From contig CM049307.1 of assembly GCA_026874595.1 (NCBI GenBank), positions 78,652,643 through 78,716,642 on the forward strand: a stretch of 64,000 nt of DNA, in the 5' to 3' direction. The notes beneath the pieces were generated by a model. That model was not told the DNA's origin and did no database searches. It saw nothing but the letters and a program-made list of their open reading frames with translations. This stretch comes from Sipunculus nudus (Eukaryota; Annelida; Sipuncula; Golfingiida; Sipunculidae). Numbering within the stretch: the first letter of the stretch is position 1; every line of letters starts with the position of its first letter. The position numbers and the translations under genes were made by a program. This document shows, one piece after another, positions 34,572 to 46,300 of the stretch.

Positions 34572-35561
34572 AAAGCTAAAGAGCGAAAAAAATATGCTGG
34601 CGGAGGTATACACTCTGTTTGTCATTCGAATTATATACAACAGACATCAATATCAACTCAAAATAGAATTGACTTTGTATATATCTTGTCAAAATTGCGA
34701 ATCCATGGTGTTGCAAGGGGAATTTTCCATATTTATGTAAAACTTTTTAGAAGTGATATAGGTCAAGGAATATTTTCTGTTTTGTCAGTTACAATTGAAA
34801 TTAATATTCGCTAGCTCATTCAATTCTTTAAGTTTTGCAAAAAGATTATTAATCTATGTAATATTGTTTAATTCTTTACTTAATTAATACTCATTAAAAC
34901 TATTTATTAAATATGAGTGACCCTATGGTTATAAAATCAGAGAAAAGCAACTCAGAAATGAATATGGATGATATACTTTCTTGTCGAACATACGATAATT
35001 TATTTTCAATTATAATAATATAATCTAAATAAATGCGTGGGCGACAACTCCCGCCCACTTGTTGGAATAAGAGGTCGGGTTTGTCTCGATGGTAGCAACA
35101 AAAGGATCATGTTCTTTTTATACCTGAAATGTTTAAATTTAATAAACCACCCGTATCTGACGGGTGAGATTCCTTTTTACAGCCGATAGCTAATTTCTGA
35201 ACCCGTTTGATAACTTCCGTGGTTCTGGTTGTGTTACCTCCTAACACAGTAGATGACAATCACACCATTTGTCCTACATTACCACGTCAACAGAAAAACA
35301 CACATAATGAAAGGAGCTCAGGAGAACAAGAACATGTGCTTCCAAGGAAGCTGGTTAAAGGAAAAAATATATTAATATCAGTTATCGATTTTGGTTCGGC
35401 GATCGGCTATTAATAAAAATCGTGTTGGCGGTAAATCAAACACAGACAGGGAAATATCAACAGAATATCCGTATTTTATGTGAACAGGTTTGTACATATA
35501 TATATATATATGATATATAATATATAATATATAATATATATACTTACACACATATATATGT
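33788..35561. other. Intergenic; short tandem duplication and (ATT)n
   Basis: A ~54-bp unit ('gtaattcttttcgcaagcat'...'attttagcaattgcca') is repeated in tandem at 34101-34203. An (ATT)n/(AAT)n patch covers 34499-34568. A plus frame at 35207-35413 (LPPNTVDDNHTICPTLPRQQ) is protein-like in composition but unrecognised. Confidence 0.5.
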
Positions 35562-35980
35562 GGCGTTGGTTTCAAAGTCCCCAAGAGATTGAGGACCCCT
35601 AGAAGTGTGTGCAATCCCCCCCCCGGGCTTCCTTTTGTAAAATCTTTTTTTAAACAACCCATAAATCGGCCGAAATATTAAAACCATTGTTATCATGGAA
35701 AGATGCCTCTGAATGTATAAAAATCAACATACCTGTAAACCTATAAAACGGTGATCGTGTAAAGGGTCTCAGCTCTTTGTGTCCATTCAAGGGAAAAATG
35801 GTCCCTATTAAAAGATTCATATGGACATGTGTTCCGCACCTGAATTTAAAATCTTTACTTCCTGTTGAAAGAGTAAAATTCCTTAACAGGCGATATAATG
35901 GAAATGAGGTTTAGTGGGGATTACAGATCGCCTCCTGAAAAGCGTGACAGGTGAGAAATATGTTTTGCTGAACACTGGCA
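35562..35980 (-). repeat. Dispersed element, inverted copy 3
   Basis: Reverse complement closely follows 10752-11175 through the whole length, from 'tgttcagcaaaacat' to 'gggactttgaaacca', including the G run after 'aagcccg'. It lies between the two transporter copies. Confidence 0.75.
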
Positions 35981-36049
35981 GTTCACTAGCAGGGAACCAC
36001 TTTTCTGTGTATACCCTTTCCATCTATAAAACAATGAACCAGCATGGCT

Positions 36050-36052
<3 letters not shown>

Positions 36053-36116
<64 letters not shown>
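36053..36116. repeat. (TA)n microsatellite
   Basis: Uninterrupted TA of about 64 bp, just upstream of the right duplication copy. Confidence 0.95.
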
Positions 36117-36119
<3 letters not shown>

Positions 36120-36671
36120 GCTTGTCACAAGTAGAAAAAAGCTCGCACCGGGCACCATCTGTGCCGCAAAACATAACCATAGCACACACGCAACCTCGCG
36201 TACCGTGCAACAAAATCGAGACTTTCAAGCTTCAGACCAGTGTTTCTTCTTTTTATGAATATTTCATATTCCTTTTGTAGTTACTCACACATGGAACCAT
36301 GACAGCTTGGTGATCTCGAGACACTAAGTTTTGTATTGATTAATGATGAACAAATGGCATGAGAAATGCACATATTATTACCAATGTTTAATTACCTATA
36401 ATTCAAAATAGCCGCAAACTAATCTCCGATCAATGGTGGCTTTTGCTACCATCCAGGTGTTCATATAGCCAGGCAATTAACACAGCTTGTTATGTGAATA
36501 TCCACTTCCGTAATATATCCAGAGCTATCTGGAAATTTGCCTTACTATAGACAGGTCGTTGTTTACGATTTGTGTTGCTGGCTTTTCCTCTTTATGGGAA
36601 AGTATCTAAAAGGAAGATTCACTTCATAATTCACTGAAAAATCGTTGTATCAATTCCTGTTTATTACTCCG

Positions 36672-36712
<41 letters not shown>

Positions 36713-36715
<3 letters not shown>

Positions 36716-36725
36716 ATCCAGACTG

Positions 36726-36795
<70 letters not shown>

Positions 36796-36808
36796 CAGTC
36801 TGGATCTT
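36713..36808. repeat. Perfect palindrome with (TA)n centre
   Basis: The 18-base arm aagatccagactgcaata (36713-36730) is followed by about 60 bases of TA and then the exact reverse complement (36791-36808). Another (TA)n (36675-36712) abuts the left arm. It could form a cruciform, or be a fold-back artefact of assembly. Confidence 0.9.
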
Positions 36809-37109
36809 TACTAGATCGCTGGCTGAGTCTAATACCAGCGCGCTGAGGCGGGTCACCTCTTGACCGGTGTTCTGTGGTGTATTGTTATCTTTTATCATTA
36901 ACTTAACATGTAAATTCAAAATTTTTAGTTATATACGTAATTTTCCATTTACAGAAAAACTGAAGTCTCTCCTTGACTGTTCGGCTTTGTAGATGTTTAT
37001 ATCAGAAGTAAATCAAACCTCACACACTTTTTATATATAACATCATTTTTCACTTTACATAGACAAGATGTTATTGTTTCTTTCAGTTTGATCATGGATA
37101 TATTGAATC

Positions 37110-40100
37110 ATGTCGGTAAATGAATCTTTTGACGGAATGTTGCAGAGCGAAGATGATGCTACGGCTGGGTACGCGGCTTGTGAGGCCGTGTCACTTTGTG
37201 ACAAAAGAATGATTAACCAAGCCAGTCTAACCCTGGAATCAACCGAAAAGACGGTCCTGGCTGTGCAGCAAACCAGAAAAATGATAAAAATACAGAATCC
37301 GTGAATGCGAGAATTAACAGCTTAAATTCTAAAGCAATGCACAAAGATGCAGAGATATTGACTTGAAGGTGCCGTAAACTAGTAGACGATGACAGCAGAG
37401 AAACATGGTTTCGCTACCTTGTTCTTGCCGTATGCATTGCCACACATGCTTTATCGGACAGAATACTGCTGCTTTACGGAATCATCTATCAAGACCTGAA
37501 GTCAAATTTGATGTCAATACCTCAAGTCTGTCCCTGCCGTCTTCAATACAAGTTGGCATGTCTTTTTTGTGGAGGAAAGTCAACTTTAACACGAAATGCA
37601 ACGCCACACTGAAAATTCTAAATCATTATATATCAGATTTCATGATATTATTAAATTATACCTCATTTCATCAATATAATATTGTTCTATCTTCGAAATA
37701 TACAATTTTAAAACGTAACATGAGACACTACTTATTTAACTTCTGGAGTAGCTGATAAGCTTGTGCACGCATAAGATATTTTTTACACTTCTTTCAACAT
37801 GTAATAGATGTCATATTTATGTTCCCTAAGGTTCAATATGTTGCCTAACTTGCTTTTTTTACGTAATATATGTGTTCTTTATTTTCATCAAATACGTGTG
37901 TTTTTACTTTCATTTTACATCAATGGAGGAAATATGTCATTTTGTTATTAATTTCCCTTTCTATATATTGTGTATATATACAGTAGATTATTTCTTAGAC
38001 ATTTCATATTTCATTTGGTTTAATTCCACTTCACTTATTTATTTCTGTACCTGTAATTGCAAAGTTTATTCATTATATATTCATTATCCAGCCTTGATTG
38101 TCAGTCCACTCTTGAAAATCATCTCTCTTCGTACTGCTGTTATTATTGGGGGACTACTGGCCGCTATAGGTTTTCTGATGTCATCATCTGCCAACAGCCT
38201 GCCAGTCTTCACTATGACTTACGGCTTCGTATATCAGGTATGACTGTAATACCCGATAAAATAAAATTCCTAATAGTCTATGTACACAAACGATAAATTA
38301 TTACAGGGACATATGAAGGCCGCATTTATTTTCGTACCCATCATAAATTACAATCTTTGCTGATGCGACAAATTCTGTGGATCTGATCGCAGCGATATAC
38401 TATCTCCGAAGATTCGAGTCTTGGTTCTGTCCTCGTTGAATTTCTGTCCTTATCAAATAACTAGTAATTCATTCCTAGGGAGCATTTCAAAAGATTGTCG
38501 GTAGAAGTTATTGTTTGTTAAACCCGATGTCGGAAGTCGAATAACGGAAGGATATACCGCCATAAATAATACGGGTAGTTGAATTTAAACCATCATCATT
38601 CGCATTTCAGGTTTTGGATGTGCGTTCCTTACACTGTTGTCCGGATTAGGGGTTCCAAAGTATTTTGACCGGCACCTAGCGGTGGCGACTGGAATCTCAG
38701 ACGCAGGGACAAGTTTAGGCGTGTTTGCGATGGGTCCTCTGACAAGGTATCTCTTAAATAAATATACACGGCGTGGCTGCATGTTGATCCAAGCCGGTGT
38801 TAATCTTCAGTGTTGGTGGTTGTGGATGCTAGTTCGACCTGATAGGGACCGAGAATCAAAGCATTCTGGACATCTCAAGCGTGTCGACATAATTTCTAAA
38901 CAATCGTGTAATAGAGACAGCGATCAACCAAATGCACAAGAGCAGCATACAGAAACGATAATTAAACTGTTGGCAGTATTAGAATCCGCTGTAGACTTCA
39001 GTCTTTTGAAGGAGCTATCCTTTGCCATCTATATGATAGCAATTTTTATTACTCAGCTTGCAAGTCCTCTGGTTTACGTGTTTACACCTGATAAAGGTAC
39101 TAAAATGGGTTTTTCTAAATATGAGACCAAATGGTTCGTTTCTTGTCTTGGCATTGGCAGTTTACTCGGAAAAATATTTATTGGTTTGATTGGTAATTCA
39201 ACCTTCCTACAAGGACGAGACGTACGACTTCATAGCTTTTGTCTTGCTCTGGCTGGTGTCAGCCATATTTTGGTTCCTTCTTGTTAGAGCCTTTGGTCAA
39301 TATATACAATCATGTCGGTATGCGGGTTTGCAGTTGGTAAGTGACAAATATTTTTGGGAAAATAGATATAAGCCGCCCCATCTGCGATGAAAACTGGACA
39401 ATATCTACTACTTTTGAATAGCCTACTTAATATCCTAATCTAACACAAGAACCTGAATGAAACCACATGACCATATTTCATTCAGAGACGCACTAATGCT
39501 TATCAATTAGGTTTCACTATATCGTTTAATGTAAACAGTTCGGGTGCGAATGGACGCAGTCGTGTCGAATACACTTTAATGATATAATACTTATACGGTT
39601 GGGAGGTATTCAGTAGTGAGCGATAATACATGAGGCTATAGTCTGGATCTGCATAAGCCTTTTTTTCTTTTTCCTCCGACGATACAACTATCGAATGTCC
39701 ATTTTACTCTATATTTTTCTTTAAATTGACAGGTATGTAACTTAAAATTTACCTGGTGAAGGTGGGTATCTTTCAGGTGGACATGCTGTGATGGTTCATG
39801 TCATTATTGTGGGTTTATACGGACATGACAGACTCGCTCGTTCCTACTGCATTTTTTATTTAGTATTTGGTGCGGCGTACCTGATGGAAGCTCCACTTTC
39901 AGGTAAATGTTTTTTTTTTCGGTGAGAAATAGGATATGAATTAAATAATCTTTCTATATTAATATTAATCAAATTTGTGAAGGTGAATTTATTGCGAATT
40001 GTTTGTTTGTATTTATTATGTACAAAAAAATTAGTTTATCAATCCACTGAAAGATATATCTGATGGTTATAGATATTGCTATTTGTATATTTCAGGGTTT

Positions 40101-40262
40101 ATCCGGGAAAATCTGAATTCCTATGACCCTGCGTTTTACCTTGCTGGAGGACAATATTTCATAGCAGCATTTATAACATATTTTCTTTGCACTTCATATG
40201 AGCCAACAAAGGACAGAATGGCAGTTTCGAAAGGTTCATCTCATTTAACTTATTTGCCCTGA
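37110..40262 (+). pseudogene. Monocarboxylate transporter-like, decayed duplicate
   Basis: Same five-exon layout as the intact copy: about 37110-37574, 38092-38237, 38611-39336, 39777-39902, 40096-40262. Visible lesions: a frame shift in exon 1 leading to TGA at 37302-37304, with a further TGA near 37364; the intron-1 donor reads GAAAGT; two extra bases at the end of exon 2 break the phase with exon 3; TAG at 39285-39287 replaces the TGG of the intact copy; and the poly(A) signal is gone. Exon 3 still shows the SLC16 signature (KYFDRHLAVATGISDAGTSLG). Exon 5 reads past the parental stop to TGA 40260-40262. It once encoded a similar 12-helix carrier; as written it cannot make one. Confidence 0.88.
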
Positions 40263-40802
40263 TAGTTCAAAAGACACATTTCTGTTGAGGTAATTTGCAG
40301 AGTCTCATTCCGATATGTACTAAGATGATAATGCATGTTACATTGCTTTAAAAATGATAGTATTTTTTTTAATATCCGCCATACTTGAATATTACATTTT
40401 CAGTTATTGTTGAGTTTATGAGCCTCTGTGATTTAACAAAGTAGTTGACAAAAGAAATGAAGGCAAGACATTTTAACCATACTGTTTTGTTTCTTACTCT
40501 ACGACTTCTTTCTGCGGACCAGAAATAAATATAAAATCTGCGTAAGTGGGTGTAAAAAGTAACTATAGTGTAACCGTGTTATGCCTAAACCTGACAGAAA
40601 AAAAAGTTTTTGCATTAATTAACACACACACACACATATATATACACATACATATTGAGCCCCGGAGATGACATGACAAAAGAAATATTGCTTAACATTG
40701 AAGAAAAAATTACTAACTCGTTAACACGACTTACTATCTCATTCCCAAGAGATAAGACCTAGTTCGCAAGGCATACTAATTCATTCCCTCGAGATACTAC
40801 AA

Positions 40803-40821
40803 ATATATATATATATATATA

Positions 40822-40874
<53 letters not shown>
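40803..40874. repeat. (TA)n microsatellite
   Basis: TA run with one TTAA interruption. A (CA)n/(TA)n patch lies just upstream at about 40622-40655. Confidence 0.9.
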
Positions 40875-40876
<2 letters not shown>

Positions 40877-40979
40877 TATGTCGTGCGCACGCCATACTTA
40901 CTCGTTCCCATTCCCATGACACAGCCCACCAAACGGGTAGAAGCTGATATCCAAACTACTATCTCGTGCACACGACTTA

Positions 40980-41376
40980 GTCTCGACTCGACATCTCGAA
41001 ATCTCGACTTAATATCTTGAGATATTTTTTTGTTTTCTGCAGCAAAATATTAATATGTGAAATCTTATGTTGAGATATCCAGATGATTTCTCGAGATCTC
41101 GAGATGTTATGTCGAGTTCTCGAAAAGTTATCCCCAGATCTCGAGATAAATATTGTTTTCTGTGTCCTAAATCAGCCATCGTAAATAAACCACCGTAACT
41201 TCGATGGTTCGTTCAAATGAGAAATTTTATCTCCAGATATTGTCGACTTAACATCTAGAGATATTTTTTTCTGCAGCAAAATATTTTTTTTGGTTAAATT
41301 TATGTCGAGATTTCGAGATGTTATGTCGAGATCTCGAGATAGATATTGTTTTCACTGTCCTAAATCATGCAGCCAC
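40980..41376 (+). repeat. Tandem repeat built on the ATCTCGAGAT palindrome
   Basis: Two units, about 40980-41170 and 41228-41376, share 'agatatttttttctgcagcaaaatatt', 'gttatgtcgag', 'gatctcgagata.atattgttttc' and 'tgtcctaaatca'. The self-complementary motif TCTCGAGA recurs at least four times, with near variants. No coding potential. Confidence 0.75.
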
Positions 41377-43363
41377 AGTAAAAGGGGTTATACTGGGTCC
41401 AATTTATTTATCAAAGACGACATAAAAGAATGTATTGGCATTTATTTCATACACCTTATAAAAATCAATAGTTATTTAGATTATCTTATTGTGTATTTAG
41501 GCACGTTTTCTATCTAACCTTTTTTCACCGTTTTAGCCTATACTTTGCCTTTTCGGGGGAATCGGTGTTCTTACAACATCAGTGCTGGAAAAGGATGCCC
41601 CTGCATGGTAATACTGAAGTAATTATATGGCAGTGACGCCGTGCGATTATGTCCGGTAACGGCAAAAAAATCCCTGACAGACCGATTCAAAAATAGCCAG
41701 ATAGTCAAACAGCATTGTCACTGCGGCACCGTGCGCATGTGCGTGACACATAACAGCGTTTATGGTATGGCGTTTATCGCACGCGAGGAACGGACGGCAT
41801 GCAACCATGCCACAACACATGACGCATACAAGCGTCAAATAGCTAACGGTATCTCCATTTATATCTTTAGATCAAGGTGTATGCGTTTAAACTTAAATAA
41901 TATACAATGAAAACAAAAGTTCAATCAATTTCCAAAATATGTCCACTAAAAGCATTTGTTAATCTTGGCTCATGATTATCAATGCAATGCTACTCAGCCC
42001 AGTATCAACATAAACTTGTAGTCCAGTCAATTTATGAAAAAAATAGGCCTCACCCACCACAAATTGCAACAGAATTTATTTTTTCACTATTCATCTTAGA
42101 AATACCTAAATATGAACATACTAAAAGTCTAACGACAAAAATTGAGTGGAACGTTGTTTAATTTGCATAAATATCATATGGCCCCCACACCCTATTTGTA
42201 AGCACATATGAGCTAGTTCTTTTGAGTCATTCCGCGTCGGGGTGAATGATATAACCTAAATATTGAGTAAAACGCTTTATTACTATTATAATATGGCCTG
42301 AGGTATCTCCAGAGAGCAGTTTACCAGTATATTGCGTAGCTCAGAGATTTATTGATAATGTACTTAAACGTGCTGTTTTTATATAGACTATATTTTATTG
42401 ACAGGCCGAACTAAACATACAATAAATTTAAATGGTTTTAATTAAATTTAATTTTGTTTTCTTTTTGCTTGTGGTTTAAATGCGTATTTTTGGCTTTTCT
42501 CCGTGAAATGAGGGGTTGATCGAGGATTTAGGAATGGGGGGGGGGGGCACCAACCTAGGGTCACTTATGGCCAAGCTTAAAAAAGGTCCCCAGGTTCGGA
42601 AAATGGGGTTGGGGGGGGGAGGGTAAAGCCACACAATTTGCCTGAAATCCTAAAAATTAATACTTGCGGCAGCGGCTGATACAAGGGGGATTCGGACCCA
42701 GAAACCCCCCCCCCCCTCCCAATCTGCTTCTGGAAAAATACACGGGGAACGAGGCCCCCTGGCTATCAGACGGCCACCTGACTTTTCGCGCCGTGTCATT
42801 CCCATCGGTGTTTCATTGCCGGCACTTCCTGTTTATGATATCGCGGCCGTAGCTTCAAGTCTCGGCGAATCTACTGATTTTAATGGAATTTGACACAGGA
42901 GATCTACTGATTGGGTAATTATATCTGAAATATTTTATCATCAATTGTTACACACATAGGTGAGTACGCATATATGTTTTCCGAATTTAAATGCCAGATC
43001 AGATGAAAACAGTCATATTTTCACATGGTAATCTCACATATCTTATTACATGTGAAAATACTTATAAAAACAAAACAAGATTAGAATATATTTTGACATT
43101 CAAACCTCGATTATGGGCGTCATATATCCACATTCATGGTGCCTGCATGATACTTTATATTATGAGTAGTAGTACTGCCCACCATGCATTCATTCACCGT
43201 AGTCCCTTTTTCTACTGTGTGATGTATTTATAGATGAAGTCGAACAGAATATCACTTTCACATATAATTGTTTCTTTGAGGGTGGATATCCGTTTATGTA
43301 GTTTGACAGTTACAAGAATTCCAGTTTATTTTAAATTTCATAATCCCCATTTTATACTTACAG
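41377..43363. other. Intergenic with one dispersed repeat copy
   Basis: A 'gaggatttagga'/poly-G/'aggttcgg' repeat copy lies at about 42515-42735. The segment 41620-41850 is richer in GC than its surroundings and open on both strands, but matches no family I know. Nothing else is recognised. Confidence 0.45.
42515..42735 (+). repeat. Dispersed 'ggatttagga...aggttcgg' repeat, plus copy
   Basis: Contains 'gaggatttaggaa', a G run, 'aaaaggtccccaggttcgg', a second G run and 'cctgaaatcc', in the same order as 60635-60840 and the reverse complement of 8727-8830. Confidence 0.55.
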
Positions 43364-46300
43364 ATCCATAGAGAACCACAGTGCCCACTTTGCAGTCAAC
43401 CAATATTACCAGAACAAGAAAGCGCAACACTCACAAAAAAAAAGGATGGGAAGGGATCCAAAGGGCAAGTGAGACCCGAAGTATTGAGATCAAAACAGAG
43501 CCTGGGCAGCAAGTACATCGTGAATGTCGTAGAGTCCACTGTAATCCACATTATATAGAATCATACAGGTGAAGAAGAACCGGGGGTTTGGCCTCATCCG
43601 GACAGTCCGAACGCAGTTTAAGGTCTCTGCAGATGCCATTCAGTTATGATACGCTGTGCTTGTTCTGTGGGATAGCAGATATATATGATGGCAAGAAAAA
43701 TGACTACAGGTTGATAAAAGTCCGAACATTTGACTTTCAAGAGAAAATCCGGGACGCATGCTCCAAAAGAAACGATGACTGGGGTCGAAAAGTAAAGGAC
43801 AGGATTGAATTTGTCCATGATCTTCATGCTGCTGATTCAGTGTATCATCAGGCTTGTAGTATTAACTTCCGTACAGGAAAGCAGATACCAAAAAAGTTTC
43901 AACCTGACAGTTCTACGAATAAGCGTGTAAAATTAGGTAGACCACGAGATGAAGAGCAAGCACAATTAAGCCTTCATGAAAGTGATCGAGTACTTAGAGC
44001 AAAATGACGAGGAACAAACAACTATACAAGATTTGATACAAAAAATGTCTGAACACCTTACTGGTACTGATATTGAACCATACAGCTTTACCTACATGAA
44101 AAATCAAATCCAAGCAAACTTTGGTGACAAAATAATAATCACGGAAATAAACGGGAAACCAAACGTGGTGACCATGTGGAGCACTGCTACAACTATCCTT
44201 CAAGAGTTCCATACCAAGCAGAGGCAGAAGAGTCCTGAGGAAGAAAAACTCACAGTTATACAAACTGCTGCAAAGCTTATAAAATGACATGGAATCTCTG
44301 ATCCAGCAGAAGGACTTTTATTCAAATACCAAGAAATGGCATATGTGGATGAAGCGTATTCTTTTCTACCAGCATCTTTGCGCATTTTCCTGCAGGGTCT
44401 AATCACGCCTTCGGATTCAATGCTGAAGATTGCTTCCTTAGGCCAAGCCTTATTACAGTCTGCACGTCCTCGGGTTGTATTATCACCTCTTCAGCTGGGA
44501 GTTGGTGTCCAGTTACATCATCATTTTGCCCCTAAATTTCGCATTGATACACTTAACAAACTTGGATTTTGCTGCAGCTATTATGAAATTGTTACATTTG
44601 AACGGAGTGCAGCTGTACACAGTGGTATAGAAATTCTTAACAGATCACCCGACTCTTGTGTACAGTACGTGGCAGACAATGTAGACCACAATATTTGTAC
44701 CCTTGATGGACACAATACGTTTCATGGGATGGGTATAATAGGAACAGTGACACCCGGTACAGCCAGCACTCAACAGAAGACATTTATGCGGTCGGTCGCG
44801 TAAACATTGAACCTTTCATATCAAAACAGGATGACCTTCAGTTCCTGCGTTATGCGAAACTACAAAAACCTGAGATTGAAGACCCTTCTGCTAAACTTAA
44901 TCTGCTCTGGCGTGTATCATTGTGTTTCGGGTACCCTACACCTGGATGGGTTGGGACTATGCAGCTGGTACATAAGGGCAACCATCCTGGCAAATCGTCC
45001 ATTTTATTCTTACCAATCATTGACATGAACCCTAATGACGTGAACTGTCTTCACTCAACCCTGCTCTTTGTTTGCAAAAACATGCCAGTCATTATGGAGT
45101 AACACCTATTCTAACTTTTGATCAACCTCTTTGGTGGAAATCCATAACGATTCAAGAGAGCTCTCTCGCAAATAGTGAAATCAGATCAATTGTCTACGAC
45201 TTGGTGAGTTTCACACCGAAATGAGGTGCAATAGGCAATATAATGGCTGGCACAGGTATGAAAGAAGTATTGGAATGTGTATATGCTAGTAATACCGTTA
45301 GTTACATGTTGAATGGAAAAGCCATTTCCAGAGCCATCCGTGGACATATGCTTGTCTGTGATGCTTTACACGCCATGATAATGTGCTTGATCTTTTACAT
45401 ACCAGTATCGACCACAGCGGCAAGCGGTGAGAAAGACCCCAAATATACAGTAGCAGCAGAATTATGTGACGATACGACTGAGGCTAGCTCTTTTGAGCCA
45501 GACGAAATGTCAAATGACGTCAGATCATTATCCCATCTGCCCGAAATCCTCATTGCTGGGAAAAAAAATTGATGACTTAATTTCTGGTAGCAGCACATTG
45601 GAAAGCCTAGAGGATTCGGAGGTCTTGGCAGAAACTGAGGGGAGACTAAAAACATTTAGAGACTCATCCAAAGAACATCGGACTGTAAAACTGTGGCTTC
45701 TGTACTTGGACATGATCACAATTTTACAAACATTTATTAAAGCAGAGAGGACTGGCAACTGGCCACTGCATTTAAAATCGATGTATGGTATGCTCCCATA
45801 CCTAGCTGCTGCAGGCCACAACAATTACACAAAATCGGTCTATCTCTGCTTGCAAAACATGGAACAACTTCAGAATAAACACCCGTCTGTTTACAAACAT
45901 TTCATGGAGGGAAAGCACGTTGAAAGATGGTCTGATAGGTATTGGGCAGGACTATCACAGGATTGGCTTATCGAACAAGTTCTAATGAGAAGCATCAAAA
46001 CTACAGGTGGGCTAACAAGAGGACGTGGAATGTCAGAGCTTCAGCGATTGGTGTGCTTGTTGTCGACCAATGCATGCTCAGCAGTCAACTTGGCAATGCA
46101 GCAATTCACCTCGGTTGGCTACATGACCAATGAACAGCATAAAGAAACAACAGCGCCAAGACAGAAGAGGGACATGGCAGACACACAGAAACCCCTTACC
46201 TTTCTCTCCCTGAGGTCCCCATTTCAAGAAGATTCTGCACTTCGTTGTATCGTGAGTGGCGTAAATGCTGAGAAAACTGTAAATGCAGGTCGTGCAAGGA

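Larger units (their letters stand above)
36283..40420 (+). repeat. Segmental duplication, right copy (carries transporter pseudogene)
   Basis: Direct-orientation counterpart of 27010-31080; see the left copy for matching landmarks. The two are separated by about 5 kb of repeats. Confidence 0.9.

Noticed and set aside
35207-35413. 68-codon plus frame between the transporter copies
   Set aside because: Composition is plausible but there is no family, no clear acceptor/donor pair and no duplicate elsewhere.
12501-36919. Frames rich in Ile-Tyr repeats at several places (12501, 24650, 31846, 35914, 36650)
   Set aside because: They are translations of (TA)n microsatellites.
41620-41910. Locally GC-richer segment open on both strands, possibly transferred DNA
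   Set aside because: No recognised domain, no splice context, and the length is within chance for its composition.
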